Source: Laguncularia racemosa
Taxonomy: Eukaryota > Streptophyta > Magnoliopsida > Myrtales > Combretaceae
Length of the DNA: 64,000 nt
NCBI GenBank assembly: GCA_037954665.1
Contig: JBBMOL010000198.1
Span: 186,001 to 250,000, forward strand
Reading direction: 5' to 3'
Shown here: piece by piece, positions 43,666 to 57,669 of the stretch
Layout of the letters: the number at the start of each line of letters is the position of its first letter
Position numbering within the stretch: position 1 is the first letter of the stretch
The notes under the pieces: generated by a model
Seen by the model: the letters and a program-made list of their open reading frames with translations, nothing else
What the model was told of the DNA's origin: nothing
Databases searched by the model: none
Position numbers and translations under genes: made by a program

Positions 43666-46600
43666 CATATGTATTAAGGTAGGTGATCCATTTAACATTA
43701 CACCTAGTTTTTCACCAATCCATGCTATTAAAGAAGCCTTATTGACTCTTTTACCAAAATGTACATGATTTTTCATACCAGGCCTTATGTGTGGGTATTG
43801 GGGAAAAAAAAAACTTAAAACAATAAGTGCTCACATATCTACTTTACATCTTGAGGTGGATTCATCAAGTCTTTACTTGTTGAAGATCCTTGTATTGGCA
43901 TCTTGCTTCGAGTAGATGATTATGAGAAATAGGTATGACAATCTTTAGAGTTTACATGTGTGGTATTTTAAGTATGCCTTAAGGTTTCTATGATACTAAA
44001 GAGGAGTTCTACTCATATAAGAAGTGAAAGCTTGATTTTGAATGGTCTAGTGAGGGTAAAGAGAGAATGGTAGTGGTGTCAGTAGATTTAGAGAGAGAAA
44101 GTAGTTTTTTATATGGAGAACCCACTTGATGAAGTAGAAATGGGGTTTTGTTGCTAGAATGATCCCTTAGATTGTAGGGAGGAAGTGTTTAGTTTAGGTT
44201 TTAAGAGGATATTTGAGGGTTTATTAGATGTGATCAAGAGAATGAAAGACTAAAGAGAGAAACTAGGGGGATGATGAAGAAAGGAAGAAAAGGAAGTAAA
44301 GATGTAAGGGGGGTCCTGCATGCATAAAGCCAATCATAAGAATGGGGCCCAAGCAAGTTAAGGTTGACCAACTGCGGTAGACCTCCTTAGTTTGGACTAA
44401 CCTTGAGTTGATTGGGCTAGTTTAATTTGACCTCATTTTGTCCTTTTATGCATTTTCCCTTAAATTTTAAACAAATTTTATGGGCTCATAATGTAACATT
44501 TTCTATTAATTTATCATTTTTCTTGCTATGATTGAGTTCTAAATATTTGAAGTCGATCATGAGACTTTAAAAAGCTTTTGCATTCTAATTTATTTATTCT
44601 TAGACACTACAAAAACTTATTAGTTCATGCTACTATAAGTTAAATTACTTAATTGGTTATATATAGATATTTGCATGGTGTCCTTTCTATCCCAAAGAAC
44701 AATTAATTTCCAATGACTACAACTTTCCCACCTAGATTCTAACTTAGACTCACACTAACACAACTCCTTAACTCAAAGACAACTCCTAGACTTTTGATGA
44801 TTTGAACTAACTCGATTCATGATTTAGCTAGAAATTTCATCATTCTTTTGGAAATATATAGTCAACTATACATATATTTGCAAATCTTAAGGTTAAATTG
44901 TCAATTAAATTTCAAGTGTCTTTTATTTTATTTACATTTGTAAAAGGTTCATTTCTTGATAGTGTCATCTTTGAGTTTAGTGTGATAGACTTTTTTTTAT
45001 TTTAAGATAATTTAATTCACATATCATTAGTTCCTTTAATTTCTAAGTTTTATTTCTTTATGTATTTTATTGTGTTTCAACAATCTTAAGGTTTCAAATT
45101 TACAGCGGTTGAAAATAATTTCTGGAATATACCATTCCATATTTTATTTATTATCAACTAGCTTTATTTTATCTATCCTTCATTTGCTCATAGGCATTTA
45201 TTACTCGTTTCTCACACTCACATGTACTTCTAAGAGTTCTTGATTCCTAAACACTAAATTTGATACCCCCTAAATTGCTATGCTTCAAACCTATAGATGC
45301 CACCATTCACCATGTGCTTCTACAAGGCACAAAAGGCTTGATCCTATGCTTTTTAGTCATTTTTTTCTCCATTTAGTAGTTAACCCAAAAACATTTTTGC
45401 TAAAAGAGGTGAATAACACCTAACAAGCAACTATCTTTCATAAAATTACATGCAATGCACATGCCACACCATAAGCATACCTAACATGCTAGTGCCATAA
45501 ATAAACATATAAAATAACAAAGTTAATTTATATATGTTTAGCTAATTTGATTTTGAAGGTGTAAACTTTTTAGTGCCCCACGAGGAAAGGCTATTGAGAG
45601 AGTGGATCCATTTAAATGCACCCAAATGAACAAATTTTTGAAAGTGTGAAGCAATTGTGGCATTTAAGAAAATAGATTTTGAAAGTGAAGATCCAATAGA
45701 TCCTAAGAGTCAATTTTTTAAGTGTGGTTTGGGCTCCCAAGAGTACTTTTTTTTTTTTTTTCTTGTAAGCGTAGGTCTATAGTGATCCAAGATTTTTGCA
45801 AATAACATTAGTTTTGTTCAAGCGCAATCATCACATAGCAATTTCATGTGTTCTTTTTATTTATCAATTTATTTATGTTAAATCTAACAAACACAAGCAA
45901 TAAACAAACAAAAACACTTGCCTTTATAGCTGTAGCTTGCCATCTTTTTCTATTTTGTCGTTTGAGTCTTGCAATGAATCGAGTGAATTATATTACTTTG
46001 TTTTATTTAAGATAATTATTAATTTATTTGTACTTTAGTTAATTTGAAACGATCAACCAATAGGTAATTGATGTGGGTGGTTGAATGGGTAATTTATAAG
46101 AGAATGGGTGTTTCCCACTTACAATGGTGATTGGATATTAGTCGAAGGCTACCTTTCTATTTTGTAAGTTGTCCTTTTCTTTATGCATCTTCGAATTATG
46201 TATAGAGCCCTTTTAAATACGCAATACGTATTTATTTATCCCAGCCCTTAATTCTATTCCTCTTTTTACGTCCATCCTCAGCTGATGCCCAGCAAGGATA
46301 GTGGCAGTGGCACGAAGGGTCTCCTGGGGATATTCGCCGCTGCCGCTCCAACATATATACGATCCCACGGCGTTTTCTATTTTTTTTTGGTTTTTTGGGT
46401 CCATGCTATGACGTTGTCCTATTATAACACGTAGATGCAGTACATGTAATCCAACATATGTGATGAATTTTCGTGTTCTACACACATATCCAGGTGGACC
46501 TATCAAATTTAAGATTTTCTATGTACATTTATTGTTTGCTTTATTTCATGACCGTTATGCATATATGGTTAATTAATATGTATTGCAGCAATTTTAATTT

Positions 46601-48360
46601 CAGTTTGTTTGTTTATTTTGATTTTTGGATTAAATTCCAAAAATAAAATGAAAAAACAAAAGCTATATTGCCAACTTATGTTTAACATCTTACTTGGTGG
46701 CAGTGAAAGTGAAGTGAGGCAAATCGCTGCTATAGCCTTAAATGCTATAGTTTGGGGAGTTCGTTCATTATCGTGGCCCAAGTAGCAAATAGCGATGCAG
46801 TCCCTGGAAGGGCTAGCGGGTAGATCCCTTTAATTTCCTGTCGCCTTTGGAGGGGCGGTTGCACTCGCTGATTTATGGTATTCTGTAAGAAATTTTGGCC
46901 TAGCTCTGACCGACTTCGTTCGTCCTTTATAAGTCAACTCAGATGTAGTGTAGTGATTGTTCAGAGAAAAAGGGGAAAAAAAAATAAATAAATAAAAAGA
47001 AGACGGAAGAAAGAAAACCTCAGGAAGATACACCACCTTTTGTGTTTATTAGGGCATCATGATTTCATCATAACGGGTACGTGGAAACATCAACAGACGA
47101 TTGTAATCCAATGGATTGTGGTTTTTGATCAATGAAATTAAAAGGCATCAGATATACAAAACAATCCGACGAAAACTACATAAGATGAACATGCATGAAT
47201 GTATCTATTACAACTTTTTTACATAGATCCCTTCGTCGTCAGACTAAAATGTGTTTCGCGCATTATGTCCACGATGGGTCCACGTGAATAACATTTTCTC
47301 TTGGTTTTATCGGTCCACCGTTTTCTAACTTCCACTTCATGGTTCCAGCAATAATACGGTACACAATAAATAATTTAGAAGTCCAGAATCAAATATAAGT
47401 CCAATTTTCTTATATTCCTTAGAATCAACAAATCAGAAATCCTGTCTGTTAAGGGTTGTGTACAAGAATGCTACTACTAGTAAGACACACGTGCCTGAAC
47501 GATGCAACTTTTAAAGCAGTAGATTATGTATCTTTGTAAAAAATACAATTAATTTTTTTCATTATTATCTCATAACCACGCGACAATTTATGTTAACTAA
47601 TCGTATTTTATATCTAAATTTAAAAAAGGTTTATCTAGTCTATTGATCATATTTAAAAACTTATACCTATAATCTATTCAATCTAATAAGCATGTTCTAA
47701 TATAAGTTTAATCCGTTTATTGATTAAGAAAAATCTAAATACAAAATATGTTATAACTATCAAGTTTCTACTTGAAAACACATTTTCAATCTCGTTGTCC
47801 ATTTGGTTAATATATACAATGGAAATTACATTGAAAGCTATATTAATACTTATAAAGTAGCTTTTTCTATTTTTAAGCAAATTATATAGATAAATCTAAT
47901 AAAAACATTATAGCTCAAGAATTCAATCATCCATAATCAAAGAGTTAATGATGGTAACTAATAAGACTGATGGCTGGCGATGTTTGGGAGCATTAGATGA
48001 TGAAGAGAGAGAGAGAGAGGTGTATGTGCAAATATTAGAAAATAGGTTAGAGTAATAAATAGTAGTATATGAAATTAAATATAAATACTAGACTTTTACA
48101 ATTTGGGTCAGACATATATATAGGCTTCTAAATAAATTTATTTATAAATGGGTCTGATCCGTTAATTTTTTTTTTTTTTTTTGTATTTTAAATGTCAAGT
48201 GTAAAATTAGCAGCCAAATAATCAGTAATAGTAGGATATTCATCTCGCAAAAATCATGTTTTTGTTGGCTTTCTAGGTCATATTGCAAACCATGCGTTTC
48301 GTAGTAGAAGCAGATCAAAATAAATCAGAAATAGTTAAATGAACCAAATGGCGGACATAA
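43666..48360. other. 4.7 kb with no recognised gene or element
   Basis: The sequence is mostly clean and AT-rich. Open stretches at 46,213-46,506 and 46,569-46,781 (minus strand) show no known motif. A relatively GC-rich patch with mixed codons is at 46,240-46,375, and another at 46,800-46,930. It may be host intergenic DNA or old unrecognised repeats. Confidence 0.5.
48004..48020. repeat. (GA)n microsatellite
   Basis: About eight GA units. Confidence 0.9.
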
Positions 48361-51300
48361 AAAGAGAAGTTCGCGTGGATTCACGAAGCTCAGGCAGGGG
48401 GAGGGCCCATGAACATCCACAGAAAGGCCCGGGGTAAAAGCCCCCTTTAAGCGTCATAATCCCCCCAGTCATGTCACGAACCCAAAACCCTTTCTATAAA
48501 AGAGGTTGATTGTTATAACGGGGATTTTAAAATTTCTTCCTTTGTCTAGAAATAACATCGAAAAGTGCTGTTGTATTCGGGCGTCCCAAAAGCAAATTTC
48601 CTAAAATTTTCAGAGTAATCTCGGGGGAAAACAAGTTTTTATTAGGGGGTTTTTTTGGTGCAAATTACGGGAGTATGGGAGAGGTTCCCACCCACCGTCG
48701 TCTTCACCCAAAAGGAGAACTTTTTTTAAAATAGTGAAGTGATGAGGAGTTTCGAGAAGTCCCTTTGGAAATAAAGAGGAGGAAGTAAAAGAAGAAGAAG
48801 TGGATTTGGGAACCCTCCGACTTGGGCATTCATTATGGCTAAATTGGTTTGATTGTATTTAACATTTTTGGGGTGTGGCCTTTTCTTTTTTTTTTCTTTT
48901 GGTAAAATTATTTGTACTAAAAAACCGAAAGCCAAAAACCCCCGTGTGATTTTTTGAAATTTTTTAACATGTTTTTTTTTTTTTTTTTTTTATGAATAAG
49001 ATCATGATTTTTTTGGAGATTCTAACCCATTTAGCTATTTGTCAAAGGATCATTAGCGTCTAGGGAGGGGGCTAACAAAATGGCTTTTTTGGGGTTTATT
49101 TTCATTTATTTATTATACACAAAAAAGGTTAAATGCTAATTGGTAGTCTGTAAGATCAGAGTATTCCTTTTCGTGGCTTGGGTTGGGGTTCTCAATTACG
49201 GGCGGTTATGAAAGAAAAAACTACGCGAAACGAACGGCTAAAAGCAGCTATTATATATAATCAGGTAGATTTGTCTGCTTATGTTTTGGGCCCCGTGATA
49301 ATTATACTGTAAAATTCCCAAATACCAATCCCTGAGTTCTAGTCGAGGATCAAAATTGCTGTAATGTTATCTACGACGTGGGAAATTAATTGACCCTGCA
49401 TTATCATTAGTCTTTCACGAGATGAAATATATGCAATCTTTGAAGCAGTTTTTGATGACTGTGTTTGCTTACAACATATTTCACTTTTTTCTTGGGGATC
49501 GATTTTAAATTCTTCGTTTTAGAAACCCCCGTCATTATTAATCGGTGTGTTTTTAACTTCAACATGTAAAAAAGAATCCGCTGGGGTTTACTAGAGATTT
49601 AAGATTCACTTTTAAAATTTATTGATTTGTTTTGCCTTGTTTTAATTTTGCTTGGTTTTCCCAATGCTAATACCGTTGTTTGATTTCTCCAAAATATGTC
49701 TTTATCTCCCTTTCCTGCTTTTCCCTCTATTTTCTGGGAAATCTTTTGAAAAGAGGGGCACGCTTTCGATGTTGGGCTTAAAACCCAAGAAAAAAACCCT
49801 AAAAACCCAAGACGTTTTGTTCTAGTTTTATTTTATTTTTTTTTTTGGCGTTTCATATAAAGAGCTATAGGGGATTGGGTTTGATTCAAGAGTTGGGAGA
49901 GCGTACAGATTTCCCAAAGAATATTTTTTTGTGGAGTTTGGGTCTCTAAATTTTAATAACAATGAGAGAAAAAACAAGGAAATTTACGGAAAACCAAAGG
50001 GTTATGAACTTTTAAAGGGGAATCTACGGAAAAAAAAAAAAAATCTCCCCATGTTTTAAATCCAAGAGTGAAATCCCATTTTACAAAAGTAAAGTTACTT
50101 TTTTCAAGGAGTTCATAAAACCTTTCCTTGCAAAAGATTTTGTTTTAGAAAAAAAAAAAAAGGGAAGGGAAGAAGAATTGAGAAATACTAAGCAAAATCA
50201 CTATTTTTTTTTTTAAAAAAAAGAATCCCAAAAATTAAAATAAAAATATGAAAATTTGAAGCCGATTTAAAAAAATTTTTTTTAGAAATGTGTTATGAAT
50301 TTACTGTTAAATTTTAAACATGATTTATACTTTTAAGTTATGAACTTTTAGAAAAAAATTACGAATCACTCTTCGAGTACCATAAAAGAATTATGGAAAA
50401 GTGGAAAGTTACGTAATCTCAAGCATTTTCATTACCCTGCTAAAAGGGGGAAAATTAAAATGATAAAAGGGAAATTTAAACATTTAATTTAAGTATTGTT
50501 GTTTTTATTAGAGTAATTTCAAAATATGAAAATTTTAAAGGAAAATGGGGATAAAAAATGCAAGTTAAAATTTGGCCTTTTATTTTCCTCAAATTCTGAT
50601 TTGAAAAATTGAAAAAAAAAAAGCATTAAGATTTAGTAGCAGCTAAAAATTATTGAAAAAAAAATAAAAGGGAAAAAAAATGAGAAAGTTTTCCCAAACC
50701 TTCTTCGACCTCCGGACTGATCATTGGAAAACCAATCACCAAAAGAAGTGAGTTGCTATCGCTGAGACCCCTTGGGTTGGGTGGTTCATGGGGTACAGTT
50801 CTTGGCCTAGGGGTTTTAAAGAGCGTGTTTTGCCCCCTTTCTTTTTTTTTTCGTTCATTTATGTTTCAAAATTTCCAATAAATTTATTTATTTTTTTTAA
50901 AAATTAATGTTATTTATTCAAAATACCGGGAAAAAAAAAATTTGAAGACAGGGACGGGTCCTTATAGTTTGTATGCTTTAAAATTTTTAAGTGGTTTTCC
51001 AAACACCATAATAAAAGACTGTCTTTTAGGCAATTATAAAAGTCTCATCGATTAAACAATATGTCTTAGGGACACATCAAACCTTTTCTAAATTGGCATT
51101 GCCCAAACTCAATTTACTAATTATAAAAAAAAAAAAAAGAATAGAGAAAGGTATAAATTGTTTTATAAATTATTAATATTTTTAAGCTTATAGAATTTTT
51201 TTATTCGGAACCAATAAAAATTGACAAAAAAAATAAGTTCAATTTGGGAAAAGAAAAAGGGAAAGAAAGAGTGTATAGTAAAAAATACTTGTTCCGAGTT

Positions 51301-51964
51301 TATAAAAAAAAAAGAAAAAGAAGATTCTAAAGACAAAAAAGCATTTGAAAAAAATTATGTCTAAAACCCAAATACGGACTTTTGGATATAAAAATAAAAG
51401 GATTAATTAAAAACAAAGACCCCCCACTACTGGTTGAGCATATTTAGGAAATATATTTGACTATTTCCACAAAGTTGTATTTAATTTTTGGGGGATAGTT
51501 TTTATTAATTGGAAAGTTTAATTTTTTCTTGGGAAGAAAATCTTTGGATAAAAAAACTAAAAAGGGAAGGATTGTCAAGCATTAAGGAATTGACAACATT
51601 TTTAAAATTTTAAAAAATTATCTAGATTTGAACTTACAAAAAATTGAATCAAAGAATTAAAAAAGAAAAAATTTGAAGATAGCTATGATCAAAAAGGGAA
51701 AAACAAGATTTGAACATTGTTGCACCATCTATAAAAAAGGTGATGTAGCAAAAAAAAGAAAAACAACAATAGCAACAAGAACAACCAAGATAAAATAAGG
51801 GATAATTTCTTACAAGAGCAAATTTAAATTATGATAAAAAAAAATTTTAAGTTTGAGCAAAAATTGTAGGGATTTTTAATTGGGTTTAAAACCTCAAAGA
51901 TTTGGGAAAATTCATTTGAAATTTAATTATATTGTTTTTCTTTGTATTTTCTATAATTAACTTG
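48361..51964. other. 3.6 kb of low-quality AT-rich sequence, nothing recognised
   Basis: Long A, T, G and C runs begin near 48,400. No LTR partner, primer site or coding motif could be followed. A TATAAAG with a downstream GGGTTTGATTCAAG at 49,856-49,890 could be an LTR promoter, but there is no second copy. Confidence 0.4.
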
Positions 51965-52351
51965 TGTGCTTTGTTTTCCCAAATACAAGCACATAATACA
52001 AAAGAAGAATTTTGTTACACAAATTTGTACTCAAAATGGCGTGATGAACTTGGGTTCCAAATACGCAAATACCAAAATTTGGGTGTAAGAACAAACAAGG
52101 GATGTGATCTTTAATGGGGAACACACAAAATTTAACAAGGATTCAATTTCAAATTAAAATAATCAAATCAGAAAAAAACAAACCCCAATCCATGTTTTAA
52201 AAAACAAGTAACTACAAATTGTACCCAGATATTATCACTAAAAAACAATTTTTAAACAACAAAAGTTTAAAATTGATATGACTCACAATTTTACTCTTGT
52301 TTATTCTCGCCCAATTTCCAAAGAAATTAATAAGAGATCTTTTATTGTAAA
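51965..52351 (-). mobile_element. Left (3') LTR piece of element H
   Basis: It parallels 60,148-60,540. It breaks off at GTAAA, where the right LTR continues GTAAATTATGAACCC. This marks the insertion site of element J. Confidence 0.7.
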
Positions 52352-53544
52352 TGATGTGCTTTTAAAAAACCAAAGCAATTTTTCACATTGCAATTGTAAA
52401 AAGCAATTAAACAAATCCTAAATATGGGTGGGGACCAAGCTTGAATAACCAAGTAAAGATTTGCTTTGGGGACCAAAAAATGAAATGCCTTAATTTGATT
52501 AAAAACATAACACTCAAAAAAAGAAGCAAATTTTCCCGGGTCAATAACCCTCCAAAATTTGGGTGAAAACCTTTTAAAACCTTTATAATCCAATTTTTAA
52601 ATCAATTAATTTTTAACACCAAAAGATGATGTTTCTTAAATGGATCAAGTTTTCACCCAAAACAAGATTAATTGGAAATTTTCCCAAATTTCACAAGACT
52701 AAAAGTGGCTGAACTACTTATGCAAAAGCCTCCACAAAAATGATTTAATTCCCTAGCAATTGGGAAAAATTGGGAATCAACAAGACAATATAGGATCCAA
52801 ATTTTTTCTAAAAATTTTAAGCAATATAATGATAGAATTTTACCCCACAAATTTATGTGAAATCAAGAACCAAAAGAAACCCCCAATCCTAATCAAAACT
52901 AGATATTACACATTAGCATGAAAAGGAATTTAACTAAGAAAAAGTTTTGCTCACAAAACCCTTTTGTTGCTACTCACCACAAATTTCCCTTTAAGGAATT
53001 TTATAAGAGTTTTTTGAAAATTTTAATATGAACCCCCAAATTTTCACGAAAAATAGGCCCGCAATTTTTTTTTCTTTCAACTTACTATATAAACCCTACT
53101 TAAGCAAGTATTTATACTTTTCTCCCTTTTAAAGGGTTAAAAAGGCTAAACAAATTTTTTCTTGCCACTAAAGGGTGGTCGGTCTTAGTCCCCAATTACA
53201 ACCAAATAAAATGCCCTAAAAAAATTACAAAATAAATGGTTCAAAAAAAAAAATTACAAATTTCCAAAAAAAAAGTCTTTCCCCAAGCCGCGTTTTAATG
53301 GAATTCGTCGGGGCCAACTCATCTTTGGTTTAGGTTGGTTATGGATAACCCATAAGCTGAGTCTTAGTGAGTTTTCAAACGCCCTGTAAAGCCGGGTAAG
53401 TGTGCCCGCTGGAATAAACAATAATAAGAATAGAAAAGAGGTTAGTATATAAATAAATTTTGGGGTCAAAATTTTTTCAAAAAGGACCTCATTGCCAAGA
53501 TTTGAAAAACCTTTGGTTCTTGCCCTTTAAAGGGATAGGTTTAG
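52352..53544 (-). mobile_element. 3' LTR of element J, truncated
   Basis: It starts TGATGTGC on the plus strand and contains AAGCAAGTATTTATAC (about 53,102) and CATAAGCTGAGTCTTAGTGA (about 53,350), shared with the LTRs of C, F and G. The final GATTTTGATTCCTATCA is missing; protease-linker sequence follows GATAGGTTT directly. Confidence 0.7.
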
Positions 53545-53609
53545 AAGATGGTTTACCCTCTTCCCGGAAATAATAGGTTTTCCCAAAAAGCCTCATGTAA
53601 GCCCCTCCT

Positions 53610-53895
53610 TCATATAATCACGGCTTCCCAAAAATAAAGGGTGTAACATAGGAAGAATATCACATTAAATATTACGTCTTACCCCCTATACTGAAAGGTC
53701 CCCTACCCCTTTTGGCACTAAAGACTCCCCGATCATTTAACCAATGTATTGTGGGGTTTAGGAGTGGGCTAATTACAAGTTTTAAAATTTTAATATAATG
53801 ATGGTTAATTAGACCTCCACCTCAATAAAAATGACCGTTTTTTTATCTCAAAAAGTTGGAACAAATTTTTCTTTGTTCTCATCAATGGTTGGAGA
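53610..53895 (-). pseudogene. Protease remnant of element J
   Basis: The plus-strand text (AGGAAGAATATCACATT, CCAATGTATTGTGGGGTTTA, GGGCTAATTACAAGTT, TCATCAATGGTTGGAGA) parallels the protease region of element C at 15,440-15,720 in the same order. Run-length errors hide the frame. As in C, leader-like sequence follows where gag should be. Confidence 0.6.
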
Positions 53896-54139
53896 AAAAG
53901 TTGTTAAATTTGTAAAACAAAAAACTTTGACTAGTTAATCACTTCTCTAACACTAAACTTCAACACCCTGGTGCAATCAAGCAACTAAGACAATATATAC
54001 TTTTTGTCATTCAAGTATGAAAAAATTGAAATACAAATAAATCTTCCGTGTTAAGTTATTTAATTCAACAACAATGTTTGTAATGGTTCGTTATTTCACC
54101 TTTTAAGTTTGCTTTGAATTCAAATTCTACTACTCCCCT

Positions 54140-55195
54140 TCCCTTTTTTGGGGATTTAATCCAATTTGTGTTAATGTGGCACCCTTCCCCCAACATGAGT
54201 GTAAAGGGGTTAAGCCTGCAAAAAAATCCCCAACAACCCAAAAGACAACCAAATTGGATTACTTTTTGGGCAAAATTCACTGTGAACCCTAAATGCAATT
54301 TGGATCCCAATGTTAAAGTTTATAAAAAGTTAATCAAAGAAGTATTTTAATGAAAATCCAAAAATACTTGAAATGCCCGGATTCCACCAAAAAACAATAA
54401 ACAATACCTGATCCCCTTCCCAAAAGGGGTTTATTTCACGGTTTAAGAAAGTGTAATGATGAATCGAAAAAAAATTAAAAAAAAAACAAAAAGCCATTTT
54501 TGAAAATAAGAAATCAAATTAACCCAAAAAGTTTCAAAAACCTTAATTGCCCTAAGGGCCCAAAAAGAAATTATATAACTTAATTTCTCTTTGTTCACTT
54601 TCCCAAAATTCCAACTCTTGGGATTAAAATTTGATAAGAGGGATTGAACTAGGATGAACCCTAAGTTCTCTCAGTAAAAGGATGTTTGTATATTTGAAAA
54701 TTCCCCCCAAAAAAACCCAAACTTAAGTAAGTTTTTATACTTGCCCCCTTTTTGGGTTTAAAAAAGTTTACTAAATTAAACTATCCCACTTTTAGGGTGG
54801 CCAGTCCAAAAAAAAAATTTTAATTAAAAGCAAATGAAAAGTGTCTCAAAAACTTAAAAATAAAAGTCTAAAAAAAAAATAAATTAAAAAGAAAAAAATA
54901 GTTTCAACATGCAATTCTTCAATAGGATTCGTGGGCCCAACTCATCACTGGTTTGGGTTTCGGTCTATGGAAAAACCCATAAGCTGAGTCTGAGTAAATT
55001 TTGTCCATCGCCCTGTAAAGCATGAAAAATGTTCCTTTTTGAATATACAATACATGAAAAAGGGAAAAGAGGGTTAGTGGGGAAAAATTAATTTCCCTGG
55101 GGTTGATTTGCTAAAAATGACCCCTCTTCCCAAGATTTGAATCCTTTGGTTCTTCCCCCTTAATGATAGGTTTTATTGGATTTTGATTCCTATCA
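54140..55195 (-). mobile_element. Solo LTR inside element J
   Basis: It ends with GATTTTGATTCCTATCA at 55,179-55,195, the same terminus as the C LTR. It contains CATAAGCTGAGTCTGAGTAA and a TATA region at about 54,725-54,745. No partner LTR, primer site or polypurine tract adjoins it. Leader sequence lies on both sides. The left edge is not resolved to better than about 100 bases. Confidence 0.55.
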
Positions 55196-56307
55196 ATAAA
55201 TTTCCCACAAATTCACAACTGGCACTTCTCTCACTAACATTCACCCCCCAACAACACACAAAATTCAGCAATTCACTTATGGTGCACTAATTTCACCAAA
55301 ACTTTACTTAACTTTGCAGCACCTTCCCCTTTTAATGTACATAAATTCACATTGCAACACTCCTTCAAAATACAACTCTAATTCGCCATTCCAACAATCA
55401 TTTCCCACACCGTCACTTACAAAAAAAGGTAGCAACAAATTCAAATTCCATTTTAAAAATGCAACCTTTCTACAAATGGTAAGAAGCAAATTCAAATTCA
55501 AATAGTCATTAAACTCAATTATACACAATAACTTCTTCAACTTAAAGATGGTTTTTGAATTTGAAATAATTTCCTTTTCTCCAAACACTTCAAATTGGAA
55601 ATTTAAAGGACAACCAAAATTTCCCGAATTCACCCAAACTCCTTTCACTTTTTTTGTTTTAAAATTTTCTATTTTTCCCAAAAGTGATTATAAAGAAACA
55701 TTACTCTTCCTCACGACAAGCTAAAGGGAAACCCCCCCACTTTGCAAATTCTTCCATTTAAAAATACAATTAAAAACCCAAACTTATACAAAGGCACCCT
55801 AAATTTTAAAATTTAAAATTTGGGTTCACTTATTCCCAACCCTTTTCCCCACAATTGGAAAGGAAGCAATTTTCAAATTCAAAGGGACCACGGGAATAAC
55901 TTCTACCATTTTAAAGTGTGTTTTGAAAATCAAATAGCTTCCATATATTTCCCCCATAATTCAATTATGAAAATGCAAAGTATACCCCCTATTTCCGAAA
56001 ACACAAAAGCAAGGAATACACTTCCACTTTCTTAAAAAAATTTGAGGTAATTTCTAAGTTTGAATTTTGAATCAAGAATAAAACTTCTACCCCTTTTCCC
56101 TTTCCCAGGGGAAATCCTCAACAACAAGAAGCTACAACAAATCCTCCAATTCCACTTAAAACAAGCAGCAAATCTCAACTTCTCGAAAAGAAAATTTAAA
56201 AGCAATTAAATTTCGAACATACAAAATTTTGGATAAAAATGAACAACTCTAATTGAAAATGGAAATAAATTTCCCCCCCAAACCCACTAAATCCCTTCTC
56301 TTAACTT
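55196..56307 (-). other. Leader of element J
   Basis: Words such as CACAACTGGCACTT, AACACAC and AAATTCAAATTC parallel the leaders of C (15,750-16,963) and H (59,132-60,130). It is non-coding. Confidence 0.5.
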
Positions 56308-56321
56308 GAGCTCTGATACCA
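56308..56321 (-). promoter_or_regulatory. Primer binding site of element J (initiator tRNA-Met type)
   Basis: The minus strand reads TGGTATCAGAGCTC, a perfect match to the usual plant initiator-Met primer site over its first twelve bases, five bases from the LTR. Confidence 0.85.
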
Positions 56322-56326
56322 AAAGA

Positions 56327-57656
56327 TTATGTGCTCAAAAACCCAAAGCACTATACACAATTGCAATTATAGAAGAAATTAAACAAACCCAAAAATTTTG
56401 GGGTGTGACCAAGCTTGAATAACCAAGTATGATTGCTCTGATACCAAAAGAGGGTATGTCTTAATTTGATTAAAGGGGTATATACTCAAACCAAAGGGAA
56501 ACAAATCCAGATCAAAAAACCCCCTAAATGGCGGGGAACCCTAAAAACCTTTATAATCCAATTTTTAAATCAATTAATTTAACACTGAAAGGGTGATGTG
56601 CTTAAATGGATCAAGCACACAACCCCAAGTTTTAAATTTGGGAAATCCCAAATTTTCGCAAGACTAAAAAATGGCATGAACTACTTATGCAAAAGCCTCT
56701 ACCAAATGGGTGAATTCCACTAGAATTGAATAATTGCAATCAATAAGAAAAAATAGGATCCCCAAATTTCCCTAAATTGTAAACAATTTTAATGATAGAA
56801 TTGAAACCCCATAATTTTACGTGAAATCAAGAATCAAAAGAACACCAAAACCTAATTTAAAACTAGATATTAACCCAGCTGAAAAGGAATCAACTAAGGA
56901 AATGATATGACTCACAAATCCTTTAGTTGCTACTTGCCACAATTCCTTGAAGAAATTTTTTAAGAGTCTTTTGAAAAATTTGGGAAAATGGCCTTAATTT
57001 TTCAAAAAAATAGGCAAAAAATTTTGTTTTCTTTCAACTTACTACATAAACCCTACTTAAGCAAGGGATTTAACTTGTTCCCCTTAGGGTTAAAATGGGG
57101 GTAAACAATTACATCTATGCCACTAAAGGGTAGCCGATCCCTAAGTCCACAATTTCAACTAAAAAAAATGTTTCCCCAAAAAAACTTACAAAATAAATGG
57201 TTCAAAGGAAAAAAAAAACAAAAACAAAATATTCTTCAAAGCCAGCACTTCAAATTTTGGAATTTTTCGGGCGGTCCCCCAGCTTTTTATCCCTTTTGGG
57301 TTTTGGTTCGGGGTTTTTTAATTTGGATTTAAAAAACCCCAAACCCCAAAAGCCCTTGGGGTCTAAAGGGTTTTTTTAGGTTTTTGTTCCCCCCAAAAAC
57401 GCCCTTTCCCTATTAAAAAGCCCAATAAGTTGGGGGCCCTTTTCTTTTTTTGGAAAAAAAACCAAACCAAATACCCTTAAAGTAATTTTTTTGGAAAAAA
57501 AAGGTTTTAGGGGATTATAAATTAAAAATTTCAAAAGGGTTTCGGGGGTTTTTGTTTAAAAAGGGGGGGCCCCCTCAAATTTTGGGCCCCAAAAATTTTT
57601 TTTTTTTAAATCCTTTTTTTTTTTGGGGCCCCCTTAATGATTTTTGGTTCCCTTTT
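56327..57656 (-). mobile_element. 5' LTR of element J
   Basis: It parallels 52,352-53,544 (GCAATTATAGAAG, ACCAAGCTTGAATAACCAAG, AAACCCTACTTAAGCAAG). From about 57,200 to 57,656 it is so altered by G, C, T and A runs that only spacing and scattered words can be followed. Confidence 0.65.
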
Positions 57657-57669
57657 GTAAGGGGTTTTG

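Larger units (their letters stand above)
52352..57656 (-). mobile_element. Element J: gag-less non-autonomous element
   Basis: LTRs at 52,352-53,544 (inner end truncated) and 56,327-57,656 flank a protease remnant, a solo LTR, a leader and an initiator-Met primer site. No gag, RT or integrase is seen, and the polypurine tract is lost with the LTR end. Flanks GTAAA (52,347-52,351) and GTAAG (57,657-57,661) are a probable target duplication. Most of it is in low-quality sequence. Confidence 0.7.

Noticed and set aside
46213..46506. 97-codon minus-strand frame
   Set aside because: No known domain and no promoter or splice context; the length is expected by chance in this composition.
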